Source: JBGSPQ01 sp964346765 (GTDB lineage Bacteria > Patescibacteriota > Gracilibacteria > UBA1369). Taken from it: a DNA stretch of 64,000 nucleotides. Within the stretch, counting starts at the first letter, position 1. Every line of letters begins with the position of its first letter. Where the stretch lies: positions 1 through 64,000 of the forward strand of contig CAYFWB010000004.1 of the NCBI GenBank assembly GCA_964346765.1. The letters run 5' to 3'. The translations under genes were made by a program, and so were the position numbers. Positions 8,768-17,549 of the stretch are shown here, piece by piece. Under the pieces are notes generated by a model, which had not been told where the DNA came from, searched no databases, and worked only from the letters and a program-made list of their open reading frames with translations.

Positions 8768-9241
8768 TCAGTAAGACTGATAAAAAAACCAGCCGATCAT
8801 GCCGGCTATGACTACCAATAAAATTATTTCTCTGGAGCCTATGATCCCTTCAACTTTTCCCGAAGTATGTTTTGGGGGGATAGGAGAAGGTGGTATATGG
8901 TTTGAAACGGTTTTTTTGTGCGTGTCCGTTTCTTCGTAGAGGTTTTTTTCTGCTTGAATGTTTGTTTTTTCTTTGAGATCGAAATCGACAGTGTTTTGTG
9001 TTTTTTGTTGAGGTTTTTCTTTTTTCATTACGGCAAAAAGCCCATCTTCCTCGTTTTTCCCGATTTTACGCAGATTTTTTTTTAGGTCATTAACATTATA
9101 ATCTGAGAGATTATTGATTATGCCGGCGATTAGCGGATTATCCATAAATGTTTCCGTTTTGTGAATATTTTTTTCAATGATCCGCCTTTTTTCCGGTGGC
9201 AGTTTGTTGAATTTGTTTTTGATTTTTTTGAACTCGGTCAT
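8768..9241 (-). CDS. hypothetical tail-anchored protein
   Basis: A 157-residue protein. The N-terminal 75 residues are highly charged and helical (FKKIKNKFNKLPPEKRRIIEKNI), followed by a Pro/Lys-rich linker (PPSPIPPKH). A single C-terminal membrane helix (IILLVVIAGMIGWFFY) ends two residues before the stop. It has the tail-anchor architecture with the soluble part in the cytosol. It lies 6 nt upstream of the transglutaminase-like gene and just downstream of tRNA-Trp. No family recognised. Confidence 0.65.
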   Translation of the reverse strand: MTEFKKIKNKFNKLPPEKRRIIEKNIHKTETFMDNPLIAGIINNLSDYNVNDLKKNLRKIGKNEEDGLFAVMKKEKPQQKTQNTVDFDLKEKTNIQAEKNLYEETDTHKKTVSNHIPPSPIPPKHTSGKVEGIIGSREIILLVVIAGMIGWFFYQSY

Positions 9242-9254
9242 AAGGGATGCAAAT

Positions 9255-9328
9255 TGGCAGGGCCAGGAGGAATCGAACCCCCGCCAGAGGTTTTGGAGAC
9301 CTCTGTACTACCACTATACGATGGCCCT
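9255..9328 (-). tRNA. tRNA-Trp (anticodon CCA)
   Basis: On the minus strand the sequence folds as a full cloverleaf. It has acceptor AGGGCCA/TGGCCCT, a D-arm GTAT/GTAC, an anticodon stem GAGGT/ACCTC with loop CTCCAAA (anticodon CCA at 9294-9296), and a T-arm with TTCGATT. Discriminator G and an encoded CCA end it at 9255. It is 74 nt long. Confidence 0.95.
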
Positions 9329-9374
9329 AAATTGTTTGCTCAAGCATCGTATATTGACGTGAGTATTTTTGCAA

Positions 9375-11639
9375 CTATTGATTTTTGTCCGGAGGAATTC
9401 CCAGATATTCATATAAATAATCCGCGATGTCGGCAAAAAGAAAAGCTGTTGTTTCGCCGGCCCATTCACTGGAACGAGGCCTGTCGAATTTGACGTAAAG
9501 GACGAATTTGGGATCTTCTATAGGGCCGAATCCCGCTATCGAAGCTATGGTGGTGCCGGCTCCTGTTAACGGTTTGCCATGGCGATATGTTTGGGATGTA
9601 CCGGTTTTCGCGGCGATGTAGTAATCGTTTACTTTGGCGTTGGAAGATACACCGTTTTCAACGGCACTGACAAGCATGGCTGTGACTTTATGCGCCGAAT
9701 CTTCGGTGATAACTTTATGTATTGTTGCGGGATGTGTTTTTACAATTTTGCCATCTCTTTGAACAATTTTTTCCACTATATACGGCTGTATAAGTGTACC
9801 ACCGTTGGCAATAACACTATAAGCGGCTGCCATTTGGATCGGTGTGGCAGTGATACCTTGTCCGAAAGCGTGTGTGACCAATTCACTGTCCGCCCACTGT
9901 GTGAAGTGTTCTATTTGTCCGGGATGTTCATTGTCAAATTCGATTCCGGTTCTTTCTCCATATCCGAATTTTAGCATATAGCTATAGAAAAGGTTACGTC
10001 CCATTTTTTCGGCCACCCAACCTATACCGGTATTACATGAATTTTCCAGTACATTGGTCATGGTGACATGGCCCGTACATTTGTCGGACACGTTCGTGAT
10101 TTCAAATTCATCCACTTGCAGTAAACCGGGATCATTGAACGCGGTTTGGGGAGTAACGTCTTTATCATCGATGGCACTGGCCATGGTTATGGTTTTGTAT
10201 ACGGATCCGGGTTCATAAGGAGCGCTGACAACTTTGTTTTGATAAGCTTCCATTCCGATCCAGTTTTTGTATCTTTTGTATACGTAAAATTCTTCATCAG
10301 TTCCTTCTTTTACAGGTTCTCTCATTACTTTGTATCTGTCATGGGCAATTACGTTTCTGTAAAACCAGAAGGCGTTTTCTTCGCCTTCAATCGGTACAAG
10401 GCTTTCAACTTCTTCGGGGGTCAGGTTAATCTCTTCGGTTTCCAGCGCGGAACTGAAATTGTTCGGGTCAAAGCTGGGATAATGTGCCATGGCCATAATA
10501 CGTCCGGTGTCCGGATCCATAATTACGACTTGACCGCTATCGGCGCGATAATTTTTAACAGCTTTGGCCAGCATTTTTTCAATTGTCATTTGAATTGATC
10601 TGTCGATTGTTAAAACGAGGCTGTCTCCGTCTATAGCCGGCTGGATAAGGCTGTCTCCAACCGTGATTTGTCGTCCATAAATACTTCCGTCTTTTTGTGT
10701 CTGAAAGACTCCTTTTTTGCCTTGTAGTTGTGTATTAAAGGCGTTTTCGATACCGTATTGTCCGATATCCGCCGCCGTTACGAAACCTAGGATATTGGCG
10801 GCCAGTTCTTTTTCTGGGTAATAACGGTAGTATTTTTCAGTAAGTCCAAGTCCGAAGAAATTATCATTTTCGTTTTCATCTATAAGTGTTTTGATTTTGG
10901 CCGATACTTCCGGCTGTATTTTTTTTGCCAGTACGACATAGCGGTTTTTTCCCCGTAATATCTGTTTAAGTCTGGCGGGCGTGAGGTCGATGTATTTACT
11001 TAAGATGGAAGCGACATTGTCTCTGTCGACAATTTGTTTTGGGTATGCGTATAAAGCATCATTTTGAATTTTGATTCCAGGCATGCCGTATTTTTCAATA
11101 GCATCTAGCGCCGGCGCTTCCATAGTGTCGGAAAGCAATATTTCTGGTCTGACTTTTTGGCTGATTGATTTTAATGTTTGGTTATAAAACTGAGTGTATA
11201 GTTCTTCGTCCGTGAGTGGTTTGATTTTTTCCAGATCTTCTTCTGTTTGTGCTCGTTTTTTGGCAGTATCCATTCTTGCTTCGTCTTTTGCTCTTTCTTC
11301 TTCAAGGTTGAAAATCATTGGCGAAATTCTGTCGGCGACCAGTTTAGGGTTTCCAATAAGCGTGGGATCCGCGTATAGCGTGTCCAAAGTAATGTTCGTC
11401 GCTACTCTGATATCTTCTTTTGAAGCGTAATCTTTAATAAAAATTTCACCGCGTCTGGCCGGCAGTTCGGTGTATCCGTAGTGTTCTTTAGCCGCTATGG
11501 CCTGATAATAGTCGTGTCTGAGTACTTGCAGATAAAAAAGACGCACTGTTATAACAGCCAAAACTAGGAAAACGGTATATTTAAGTATAGTAATTTTAAA
11601 TTTTGGTTCGTCGATTCCGATTTTTTTGCGTCTGGGCAT
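9375..11639 (-). CDS. class B penicillin-binding protein (FtsI/PBP2 type transpeptidase)
   Basis: A 754-residue peptidoglycan transpeptidase. A single N-terminal membrane anchor spans about residues 15-37, followed by a PBP dimerisation region (ELPARRGEIF) and a C-terminal penicillin-binding domain. Catalytic motifs are S-V-Y-K near residue 478, S-C-N near 534 and K-T-G-T near 678, in the right order. It crosslinks peptidoglycan during division or elongation; no division-gene cluster surrounds it, so the exact role is open. The dimerisation region carries a charged insert at about 105-135 (EEERAKDEARMDTAKKRAQTEEDL) that looks coiled-coil. Its presence implies a peptidoglycan wall. Confidence 0.93.
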   Translation of the reverse strand: MPRRKKIGIDEPKFKITILKYTVFLVLAVITVRLFYLQVLRHDYYQAIAAKEHYGYTELPARRGEIFIKDYASKEDIRVATNITLDTLYADPTLIGNPKLVADRISPMIFNLEEERAKDEARMDTAKKRAQTEEDLEKIKPLTDEELYTQFYNQTLKSISQKVRPEILLSDTMEAPALDAIEKYGMPGIKIQNDALYAYPKQIVDRDNVASILSKYIDLTPARLKQILRGKNRYVVLAKKIQPEVSAKIKTLIDENENDNFFGLGLTEKYYRYYPEKELAANILGFVTAADIGQYGIENAFNTQLQGKKGVFQTQKDGSIYGRQITVGDSLIQPAIDGDSLVLTIDRSIQMTIEKMLAKAVKNYRADSGQVVIMDPDTGRIMAMAHYPSFDPNNFSSALETEEINLTPEEVESLVPIEGEENAFWFYRNVIAHDRYKVMREPVKEGTDEEFYVYKRYKNWIGMEAYQNKVVSAPYEPGSVYKTITMASAIDDKDVTPQTAFNDPGLLQVDEFEITNVSDKCTGHVTMTNVLENSCNTGIGWVAEKMGRNLFYSYMLKFGYGERTGIEFDNEHPGQIEHFTQWADSELVTHAFGQGITATPIQMAAAYSVIANGGTLIQPYIVEKIVQRDGKIVKTHPATIHKVITEDSAHKVTAMLVSAVENGVSSNAKVNDYYIAAKTGTSQTYRHGKPLTGAGTTIASIAGFGPIEDPKFVLYVKFDRPRSSEWAGETTAFLFADIADYLYEYLGIPPDKNQ

Positions 11640-11660
11640 GGTTTTGTCTATTGGAGTCTT

Positions 11661-11666
11661 ATTATA
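11661..11666 (-). promoter_or_regulatory. -10 box for the PBP gene
   Basis: The minus strand reads GGGTATAATAAG 22-27 nt before the PBP start codon. The hexamer matches consensus perfectly, but the -35 (CTTTAA at 17 nt) is poor. It lies in the divergent PBP/M16 intergenic region. Confidence 0.4.
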
Positions 11667-11723
11667 CCCGCCAATTTGGAAAATTAAAGGTTTATGTATA
11701 CATTTATTTGTGTTTATATACAG

Positions 11724-11729
11724 TATAAT
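11724..11729 (+). promoter_or_regulatory. -10 box for the M16 peptidase gene
   Basis: A perfect TATAAT lies 28 nt before the ATG at 11758 in an AT-rich stretch. No clear -35 is visible. Confidence 0.4.
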
Positions 11730-11757
11730 ATTTTTGAATTATTAATTAATATTTTTT

Positions 11758-13023
11758 ATGTATCAGAAAACGACTTTGGATAATGGTCTTCGCGTTGTCA
11801 CACAGAATTTGCCAAATACGCAGGCGGTAACTGTGCTTGTTTTGGCGGGAGCCGGATCACGTTATGAAACGGCTGAAATAAACGGTCTTTCGCATTTTAT
11901 TGAACATATGTTTTTTAAAGGGGCGAAGAGGTATAAAAATACCAAAGAGGTTTCGGAGACTATCGATAACGTTGGCGGTGATTTTAACGCTTTTACCGGT
12001 AAGGAATATGTTGGTTATTTTGTGAAAGTGGCAAAAAAACATTCCGATATTGCTGTGGATCTGCTTTCGGATATGTTAATTAACGCCCGATTTGATCAGG
12101 AAGAGATTGATAGAGAGAGGGGAGTGATTTTGGAGGAATATAATATGTATCAGGATACACCGATGTATCAGATCGGTTGGAATTTTGAAAAACTTATTTA
12201 CGGTGATCAGCCTATGGGGTGGGATCAGATCGGTACCAAAGAAAATATTAAATCTTTGAACAGAGATGATTTTTTGAATTATAAAAATAAACTTTATACA
12301 CCGGATAATGTGGTGGTTACTGTGGCGGGAGATGTTGATCATGCTGAAATTGTAAAACAGATTGAGAAAATGTTTGTTTTTGACGGTGGGAAAAAAGCTT
12401 ACGAAGCTCCCGCGATTGAACAAAATACCGACAAATCTTATATCCACGTTAAAAATAAGAAAACTGAACAGGCGCATGTGATGCTTGGATTCCCCGGGTT
12501 AAAAGAGATGGATGAAGATCATTATGCTTTGAAGCTTTTGTCCATTATTCTGGGGGGCAACATGAGTTCAAGAATGTTTCTTTCGGTGAGAGAAAGACAG
12601 GGGCTGGCTTATTATATAAGTTGTTCCACCGATGATTACACCGACACGGGTACAATAGCCACAAACGCGGGGGTTTCTTTAAATGGGATCGATAAAGCGA
12701 TAACTGCTATTTTGGGTGAGTATAAAAAAATTATCGGGGAAAATGTTCCGGCCGGGGAATTGAAGAAAGCTAAAGAATACCTTAAAGGAAAAGTGATTTT
12801 AAGACTTGAAGATTCCGAAGAATACGCCCATTTGTTGGCTAAATACGATGTTTTATATGGTAAGCCCAAAACTCCGGAAGAAATTTTCGAGGCTGTGGAT
12901 AAAGTTACGGCCGATGACGTGCGCAGGGTGGCGGAATATATTTTTAAGGAAGATAAGATGTATCTGGCGGTGATCGGGCCTTATGAAGATCAAGAACGGT
13001 TTGCTAAATTGTTGAAGTTTTAG
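11758..13023 (+). CDS. M16 family zinc peptidase
   Basis: A 421-residue protein, the usual length for single-chain bacterial M16B peptidases. The inverted zinc motif H-F-I-E-H is at residues 46-50 (GLSHFIEHMFFKG), with the downstream acidic ligand in the ERGVILEEYNMYQDTP helix. The second half has the R-x-G-L-A-Y signature (RERQGLAYYISC). Such enzymes degrade peptides or process short substrates in the cytosol. The gene begins a long co-directional series with ndk and the folate genes, 45 nt upstream of ndk. Confidence 0.93.
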   Translation: MYQKTTLDNGLRVVTQNLPNTQAVTVLVLAGAGSRYETAEINGLSHFIEHMFFKGAKRYKNTKEVSETIDNVGGDFNAFTGKEYVGYFVKVAKKHSDIAVDLLSDMLINARFDQEEIDRERGVILEEYNMYQDTPMYQIGWNFEKLIYGDQPMGWDQIGTKENIKSLNRDDFLNYKNKLYTPDNVVVTVAGDVDHAEIVKQIEKMFVFDGGKKAYEAPAIEQNTDKSYIHVKNKKTEQAHVMLGFPGLKEMDEDHYALKLLSIILGGNMSSRMFLSVRERQGLAYYISCSTDDYTDTGTIATNAGVSLNGIDKAITAILGEYKKIIGENVPAGELKKAKEYLKGKVILRLEDSEEYAHLLAKYDVLYGKPKTPEEIFEAVDKVTADDVRRVAEYIFKEDKMYLAVIGPYEDQERFAKLLKF

Positions 13024-13068
13024 GAAAAATCATTATTATATCGGCGCTAATTCTTAAGTTATTTTATT

Positions 13069-13557
13069 ATGTCTATTAATTTTGAAGGAATCAGAGAAAA
13101 AACATTGGTTTTGGTTAAGCCGGACGGGATTCAAAGAGGTCTTGTGGGTTATGTTATTTCTAGATTCGAGAAAAAGGGCTTGAAGGTTGTGGGATGTAAA
13201 ATGATGTCTTTGGATGAGGCGTTTTTAAGAGAACATTACGCGCATATCACGGACAAACCGTTTTTCCCGGGAGTCGCGCAATTTATGAGCAGTTCACCTG
13301 TTATCGCGCTTTGTTTGGAAGGACTGGAAGTTGTTACCGCGGTGAGACTTTTATGCGGTATTACTAAAGCGCGCGAGGCTGAAGCTGGTTCTATCCGCGG
13401 TGATTTGGCGATGAGCGTGGCGTGTAATGTTGTTCACGCTTCGGATTCTATTGAAACGGCTCAAAAAGAAGTTCCGAGATTTTTTAAGGAAGATGAACTT
13501 TATGATTATGATAAGACTGAATTTGTTCATGTATACGGCGAAGACGAGCGCGTTTAA
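13069..13557 (+). CDS. ndk: nucleoside diphosphate kinase
   Basis: A 162-residue protein that transfers phosphate from ATP to NDPs through a phosphohistidine. It has the KPDG motif near the N-terminus (LVLVKPDGIQRGLVG), the conserved R-x-x-x-G--K segment (RLLCGITKAREAEAGSIRGD) and the active-site histidine in N-x-V-H-A-S-D-S. The length is slightly above the typical 140-150 because of a short insert near CLEGLEVVTAV and a C-terminal extension. It ends 9 nt before pabB. Confidence 0.97.
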   Translation: MSINFEGIREKTLVLVKPDGIQRGLVGYVISRFEKKGLKVVGCKMMSLDEAFLREHYAHITDKPFFPGVAQFMSSSPVIALCLEGLEVVTAVRLLCGITKAREAEAGSIRGDLAMSVACNVVHASDSIETAQKEVPRFFKEDELYDYDKTEFVHVYGEDERV

Positions 13558-13566
13558 ATTGTTATC

Positions 13567-14955
13567 ATGTCTTTCTTAAAATTAGCATACGAAAAGCAGA
13601 TAATGCCTGCGGGTGTTACTCCGCGAGACTATTTTGAACGACTTGACGGTGGGCATAGTCAATTATTCGACAGTTGCGGTTCGGACAGATATTCGTATAT
13701 CGCGTATGATCCTTTTTTGTTGGTGTGGTCAATGGACGGAGTCGCCCAGATGCAGAAAAAGAAAGATTTTTTTCACTTAAAAAAAAGCGCGGTGGGGCAA
13801 ATTGTGGATACGTCTTCCGGTAACGCCCTGGTCGATTTGTTTAATATGTTTATATTAAAAGATGATTCACCGGTGCCTTTTTCGGGGGGCGCGGCCGGTT
13901 TTTTAAGTTATGATTACGGTTGCAGATTTGTGGGTGTTAAGCAGGAAGTTTATGATGATCTTCATCTTTCAGATTATCAGTTTAATTTTTATGATAAGGT
14001 TATTGCTTTTGATCATGATCAAAATGTGAATTATTTTATTGGGATCGCTGAAACTGATATGAGCGCGAAAAGAAAAGTTGAGGAGATAAAAACAGATTTG
14101 CGTTCCGACAAGGGGTTAACAAGGGTGGGAGAAATCGGAGATATTGAGTCCAATATCAGCGAGACCGATTATGTTGATAAGGTTTTGCGGATTAAGGAAT
14201 TATTAAAACAGGGGGAGACTTATCAGGTTAATTTTTCACAAAGATTTAAAGCGGATTGTTCTTTAAAGGGTTGGTCGGTTTATAAAAACCTTTCCGCGCT
14301 GAATCCTTCACCTTTTTCTTGTTATCAGAATTTTCCCGATTATCAAATTATCAGTTCTTCACCGGAACTTTTATTTAGAAAACGTGGTGAGTTGATTGAA
14401 ACATGGCCCATTAAAGGTACTGTAAAAAGGGGTAAGAGTGAGCGAGAGGATCAAAAGTTGGCGGAAGAGTTGCTTAAATCGAAAAAAGATGATGCCGAGC
14501 TTTCGATGATTGTGGATCTTGAAAGAAATGATTTGGGCAGGGTTTGTGAAACGGGTAGTGTGAAGGTGGACAGTCACAGGGAAATTCATAAATATTCTCA
14601 CGTGATTCATACTGTATCCAGAGTCAGCGGTGTTTTGGACAGTAAAAAGAATGTTTTTGATGCTCTGAGTGTTGTTTTCCCTAGCGGATCTATTACAGGT
14701 TGTCCTAAAAAGAGGACAATGGAGATTATTGACAGGTTTGAAGATTATAAAAGGGGTGTTTATACGGGGGCGGCGGGTTTTATTGGGTTTAACGGTGATG
14801 CTGATTTTAATATTTTGATCAGGACAATGCTTCTAAAGGATCGGGAAATATTCTTTAACGCCGGCGGCGGGATAGTGATAGATTCGGATCCTAAAAAAGA
14901 ATATGATGAGTCTGTGATGAAGGCGCAGGCATTGATTGATACTTTAAAAAAATAA
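13567..14955 (+). CDS. pabB: aminodeoxychorismate synthase component I
   Basis: A 462-residue chorismate-utilising enzyme that aminates chorismate to 4-amino-4-deoxychorismate for folate synthesis. The PIKGTVKRG motif carries the lysine typical of PabB, where TrpE proteins have PIAGT. Other matches are GETYQVNFSQRF, the SSSPELLF segment and the C-terminal GSITGCPKKRTMEIID and AGGGIVIDSDP motifs. The following pabC and folP genes support the PabB call. No glutaminase subunit (pabA) is seen in this window, so ammonia supply must come from elsewhere or from a distant gene. Confidence 0.92.
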   Translation: MSFLKLAYEKQIMPAGVTPRDYFERLDGGHSQLFDSCGSDRYSYIAYDPFLLVWSMDGVAQMQKKKDFFHLKKSAVGQIVDTSSGNALVDLFNMFILKDDSPVPFSGGAAGFLSYDYGCRFVGVKQEVYDDLHLSDYQFNFYDKVIAFDHDQNVNYFIGIAETDMSAKRKVEEIKTDLRSDKGLTRVGEIGDIESNISETDYVDKVLRIKELLKQGETYQVNFSQRFKADCSLKGWSVYKNLSALNPSPFSCYQNFPDYQIISSSPELLFRKRGELIETWPIKGTVKRGKSEREDQKLAEELLKSKKDDAELSMIVDLERNDLGRVCETGSVKVDSHREIHKYSHVIHTVSRVSGVLDSKKNVFDALSVVFPSGSITGCPKKRTMEIIDRFEDYKRGVYTGAAGFIGFNGDADFNILIRTMLLKDREIFFNAGGGIVIDSDPKKEYDESVMKAQALIDTLKK

Positions 14956-14956
14956 T

Positions 14957-15793
14957 ATGTGGGTTTGTTTAAACGGTAAATTTGTCAGAGCCGAGAACGC
15001 TAAGATTTCCGTTTTTGATAATGGTTTTTTATACGGAGACGGTGTTTACGATACGCTTAGAACTTATGGAGGGAAGGTTTTTAAAGTGGAAAAACATATT
15101 GCCAGACTTGAGAGATCCGCTAAAAAAATGAAAATCAAACTGCCTTTTTCTAAAAAACGGATTGGTGAAATGGTGCTCAAGTTGGTTGATAAAAATAAAT
15201 TTAACGAATCGCGAATAAGGATAACCGTGACAAGGGGCGTTGGTAGTAAGGGGTTCAGTGAATGTGTAAATCCAACTTTGTTGATTTATGCCGTAGAGCT
15301 TAAACCAGAACCGAAAAGTGTTTATGGAAAGGGCGTAGATGTTATAACAGTCAGGCTTGAAAGAATGGCGCCCGAGGCCAAGACTACCAGTTTGTTGCCA
15401 ATGATACTGGCGCATCGGGAAATGGATAGGCTGAACGCGTTTGAGGCATTTTACGTTAATTGTAGGGATTATGTTACAGAGGGAACGATTACAAATTTGT
15501 TTATAATTAATAACGGTGTTTTGATTACTCCCAAAAAAAATGTTTTAGAGGGAACTACAAGGTCGATAATTTTAATGTTGGCTGTTGATTGCGGATTGAA
15601 AGTGGTTGAACGTGATTTTAAAAGGGTTGATCTGTATAAAGCGGATGAGGTTTTTATAACCAACGCGCCCAGAAAAATTATTCCTGTGAAAAAAATCGAC
15701 GGAATTAAGATCGCCGATGGTAAGGTGGGAATAAGTACTAAAAAATTAATGGAAGCTTTTGATGAATATATTCAAAAAAATATCGGAAGGTAA
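14957..15793 (+). CDS. pabC: aminodeoxychorismate lyase (class IV PLP aminotransferase family)
   Basis: A 278-residue fold-type IV PLP enzyme. It has the family N-terminal motif FDNGFLYGDGVYDTLR, the PLP lysine in EAKTTSLLPMILAH and the TEGTITNLFI motif. The family also includes branched-chain and D-amino acid aminotransferases, and the sequence alone does not separate them cleanly. Its position 1 nt after pabB and overlapping folP makes the PABA-forming lyase the best call. Confidence 0.85.
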   Translation: MWVCLNGKFVRAENAKISVFDNGFLYGDGVYDTLRTYGGKVFKVEKHIARLERSAKKMKIKLPFSKKRIGEMVLKLVDKNKFNESRIRITVTRGVGSKGFSECVNPTLLIYAVELKPEPKSVYGKGVDVITVRLERMAPEAKTTSLLPMILAHREMDRLNAFEAFYVNCRDYVTEGTITNLFIINNGVLITPKKNVLEGTTRSIILMLAVDCGLKVVERDFKRVDLYKADEVFITNAPRKIIPVKKIDGIKIADGKVGISTKKLMEAFDEYIQKNIGR

Positions 15794-16592
15794 ACCGCTT
15801 GTAATGGGGGTTTTGAATGTTACACCGGACTCTTTTTTTGATGGAGGGAAATTCGTCGGGGTTAATGACGCAGTGCGCAGGGCTCTTGCAATGGTTGAAG
15901 AGGGGGTTGATATTATAGATATCGGCGGTGAATCTACGGGGCCGGGATCTACAAATGTTCCCGCCGATCATGAGCTTGAACGTGTTATTCCGGTTTTTGA
16001 AAAATTGAGGGGTGAAACCGATGTGATTTTGTCTGTTGATACTTATAAGTCAACGGTGGCATTGCATGCTTTGAAGGTGGGAGCGGATTTAATTAATGAT
16101 GTAACGGCTTTCAGGGCCGATTCCGGTATGGCAAAGGTGGTGGCCAATCATGAAGTTCCCGCTGTCATTATGTATTCAAAAGATGATACACCCAGGACGA
16201 CCATGGAAGCGGTTTATTATGACGATGTTGTTGTGTCGGTAAAAAATTTTTTGGAGGAGAGAATCGATTATGCCGCTAAATCCGGCGTGAAAAAGGATCA
16301 ACTGATAGTTGATCCGGGCATGGGAGCTTTTGTTAGTTCGGAATCGATTTACAGTCTGCAGATTTTGAAAAGGTTGCAGGAATTTAAGATGCTGGGTTTG
16401 CCTGTTTTGATAGGAGCGTCACGAAAATCTTTTATTGGTGAAACGATGAAGTTGAAAATTGATGAAAGACTTGAGGGCGGACTTGCTGTAGCGGCGTGGG
16501 CGTTTATTCACGGGGTGTCCATAATCAGAACTCACGATGTTAAAGAGACCCGAAGAGTTTTAGATATGATTTATACTATAACAAATTCGTAA
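15762..16592 (+). CDS. folP: dihydropteroate synthase
   Basis: A 276-residue TIM-barrel enzyme that joins p-aminobenzoate to hydroxymethyl-dihydropterin pyrophosphate. It has MGVLNVTPDSFFDGG, IDIGGESTGPGS, ILSVDTYKS, LINDVTAF and GASRKSFIG. The usual arginine of GEST-R-PG is a glycine here, as I recall for some family members. I chose the ATG at 15762, which overlaps pabC by 32 nt; a TTG directly before it is also possible. The 4-nt gap to the PTPS gene indicates one operon. Confidence 0.94.
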   Translation: MNIFKKISEGKPLVMGVLNVTPDSFFDGGKFVGVNDAVRRALAMVEEGVDIIDIGGESTGPGSTNVPADHELERVIPVFEKLRGETDVILSVDTYKSTVALHALKVGADLINDVTAFRADSGMAKVVANHEVPAVIMYSKDDTPRTTMEAVYYDDVVVSVKNFLEERIDYAAKSGVKKDQLIVDPGMGAFVSSESIYSLQILKRLQEFKMLGLPVLIGASRKSFIGETMKLKIDERLEGGLAVAAWAFIHGVSIIRTHDVKETRRVLDMIYTITNS

Positions 16593-16595
16593 ATT

Positions 16596-17051
16596 ATGTT
16601 GATTACAAGGGAATTCACGTTCGACGCGGCGCATAGGCTTACCGATTATTACGGGAAATGCGAGCGTATGCACGGGCATACTTATAAGATGCATATTACA
16701 CTGGACGGTAAAGTTCAGGATAATGGTCTTGTGATAGATTTTGTTGTTCTTAAAAGGATTGTTAAAAAGCACGTTCTGGATAAGTTGGATCATAATGTTT
16801 TGAATGAGGTGGTTGAAAATCCGTCCGCTGAAAATTTGGTGGTTTGGATTTGGGATCAGCTTAAAGATTTGCAAAAATTGTTGCATGAAGAGATGAGCGA
16901 TCCGAATTTGGCGGAACATTTAAAAAAATTGTTGGATGAATGTTATAAAGAAGGGGAACTGGCAAAAATGGAATTTGATAATGCGTTGAAACTTTATGAA
17001 GTAAAACTTTGGGAAACGGCTAATTCGTGGATTACATATAAGGGAGAGTAA
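16596..17051 (+). CDS. 6-pyruvoyl-tetrahydropterin synthase family enzyme with Cys-Glu hybrid motif
   Basis: A 151-residue COG0720 protein. Zinc ligands are His13 (FDAAH), His26 and His28 (HGH). The active-site motif is C22-E23-R-M-H-G-H. QueD enzymes have CxxxHGH. Enzymes that replace FolB in folate synthesis (PTPS-III) have a glutamate, ExxHGH. The combination C-E-x-x-H-G-H has been described for dual PTPS-I/III proteins. Lying between folP and folK, it most likely makes 6-hydroxymethyl-dihydropterin, bypassing FolB; a queuosine role is not excluded. A helical insert at residues about 88-115 (DLQKLLHEEMSDPNLAEHLK) is longer than in short QueD proteins. Confidence 0.88.
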   Translation: MLITREFTFDAAHRLTDYYGKCERMHGHTYKMHITLDGKVQDNGLVIDFVVLKRIVKKHVLDKLDHNVLNEVVENPSAENLVVWIWDQLKDLQKLLHEEMSDPNLAEHLKKLLDECYKEGELAKMEFDNALKLYEVKLWETANSWITYKGE

Positions 17052-17060
17052 AATTTATTT

Positions 17061-17540
17061 ATGAAGCATATTTATTTAGGTTTGGGTACCAATATGGGGG
17101 ATAAGAAGGGAAATCTTGGCCGAGCCGTTAAGATGTTGGATGCGCGGGGGGTGAAGGTGGTGCGCAGGTCATTAATTTATGAGACAGAGCCTGTCGGTGT
17201 TAAAGAACAGGAGTGGTTTTTGAATATGGCGGTGAAGGTTGAAATCGACCTTAGCCCCGATAAATTGTTGAAAGTAATTAATGAGATTGAGGTTGAAATG
17301 GGCAGGGAAAGAAATTTAAAATGGGGGCCTAGAGTGATTGACATTGATATTTTGTTATACGGAAATGAAGCTCTTGAAACGGGTTATTTACAGATTCCGC
17401 ATAGGTTTTTGGCGGACAGAAAATTTGTTCTTGAGCCTTTAAATGAAATCGCCGCCGAAGTTGCGCATCCTTTATTGGGTAAAACAGTGAATCAGCTCTT
17501 GAATGAGTGCGAGGATGACTCTATAGTTAGACCACTTTAA
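17061..17540 (+). CDS. folK: 6-hydroxymethyl-7,8-dihydropterin pyrophosphokinase
   Basis: A 159-residue HPPK of normal length. It has YLGLGTNMGDKKGNL at the N-terminus, the pterin-binding ETEPVG...WFLNM segment and the catalytic signature WGPRVIDIDILLYG with its two aspartates. IPH near residue 115 completes the family pattern. It activates the pterin for FolP and follows the PTPS gene by 9 nt. Confidence 0.95.
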   Translation: MKHIYLGLGTNMGDKKGNLGRAVKMLDARGVKVVRRSLIYETEPVGVKEQEWFLNMAVKVEIDLSPDKLLKVINEIEVEMGRERNLKWGPRVIDIDILLYGNEALETGYLQIPHRFLADRKFVLEPLNEIAAEVAHPLLGKTVNQLLNECEDDSIVRPL

Positions 17541-17549
17541 ATTGAGAAT

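Noticed and set aside
10146..10598. 150-residue ORF on the plus strand inside the PBP gene
   Set aside because: Antisense shadow of the penicillin-binding protein; its composition is biased and no family is recognised.
13567..14955. Anthranilate synthase TrpE
   Set aside because: The PIKGT motif and the adjacent pabC-folP genes fit PabB; there are no tryptophan genes nearby.
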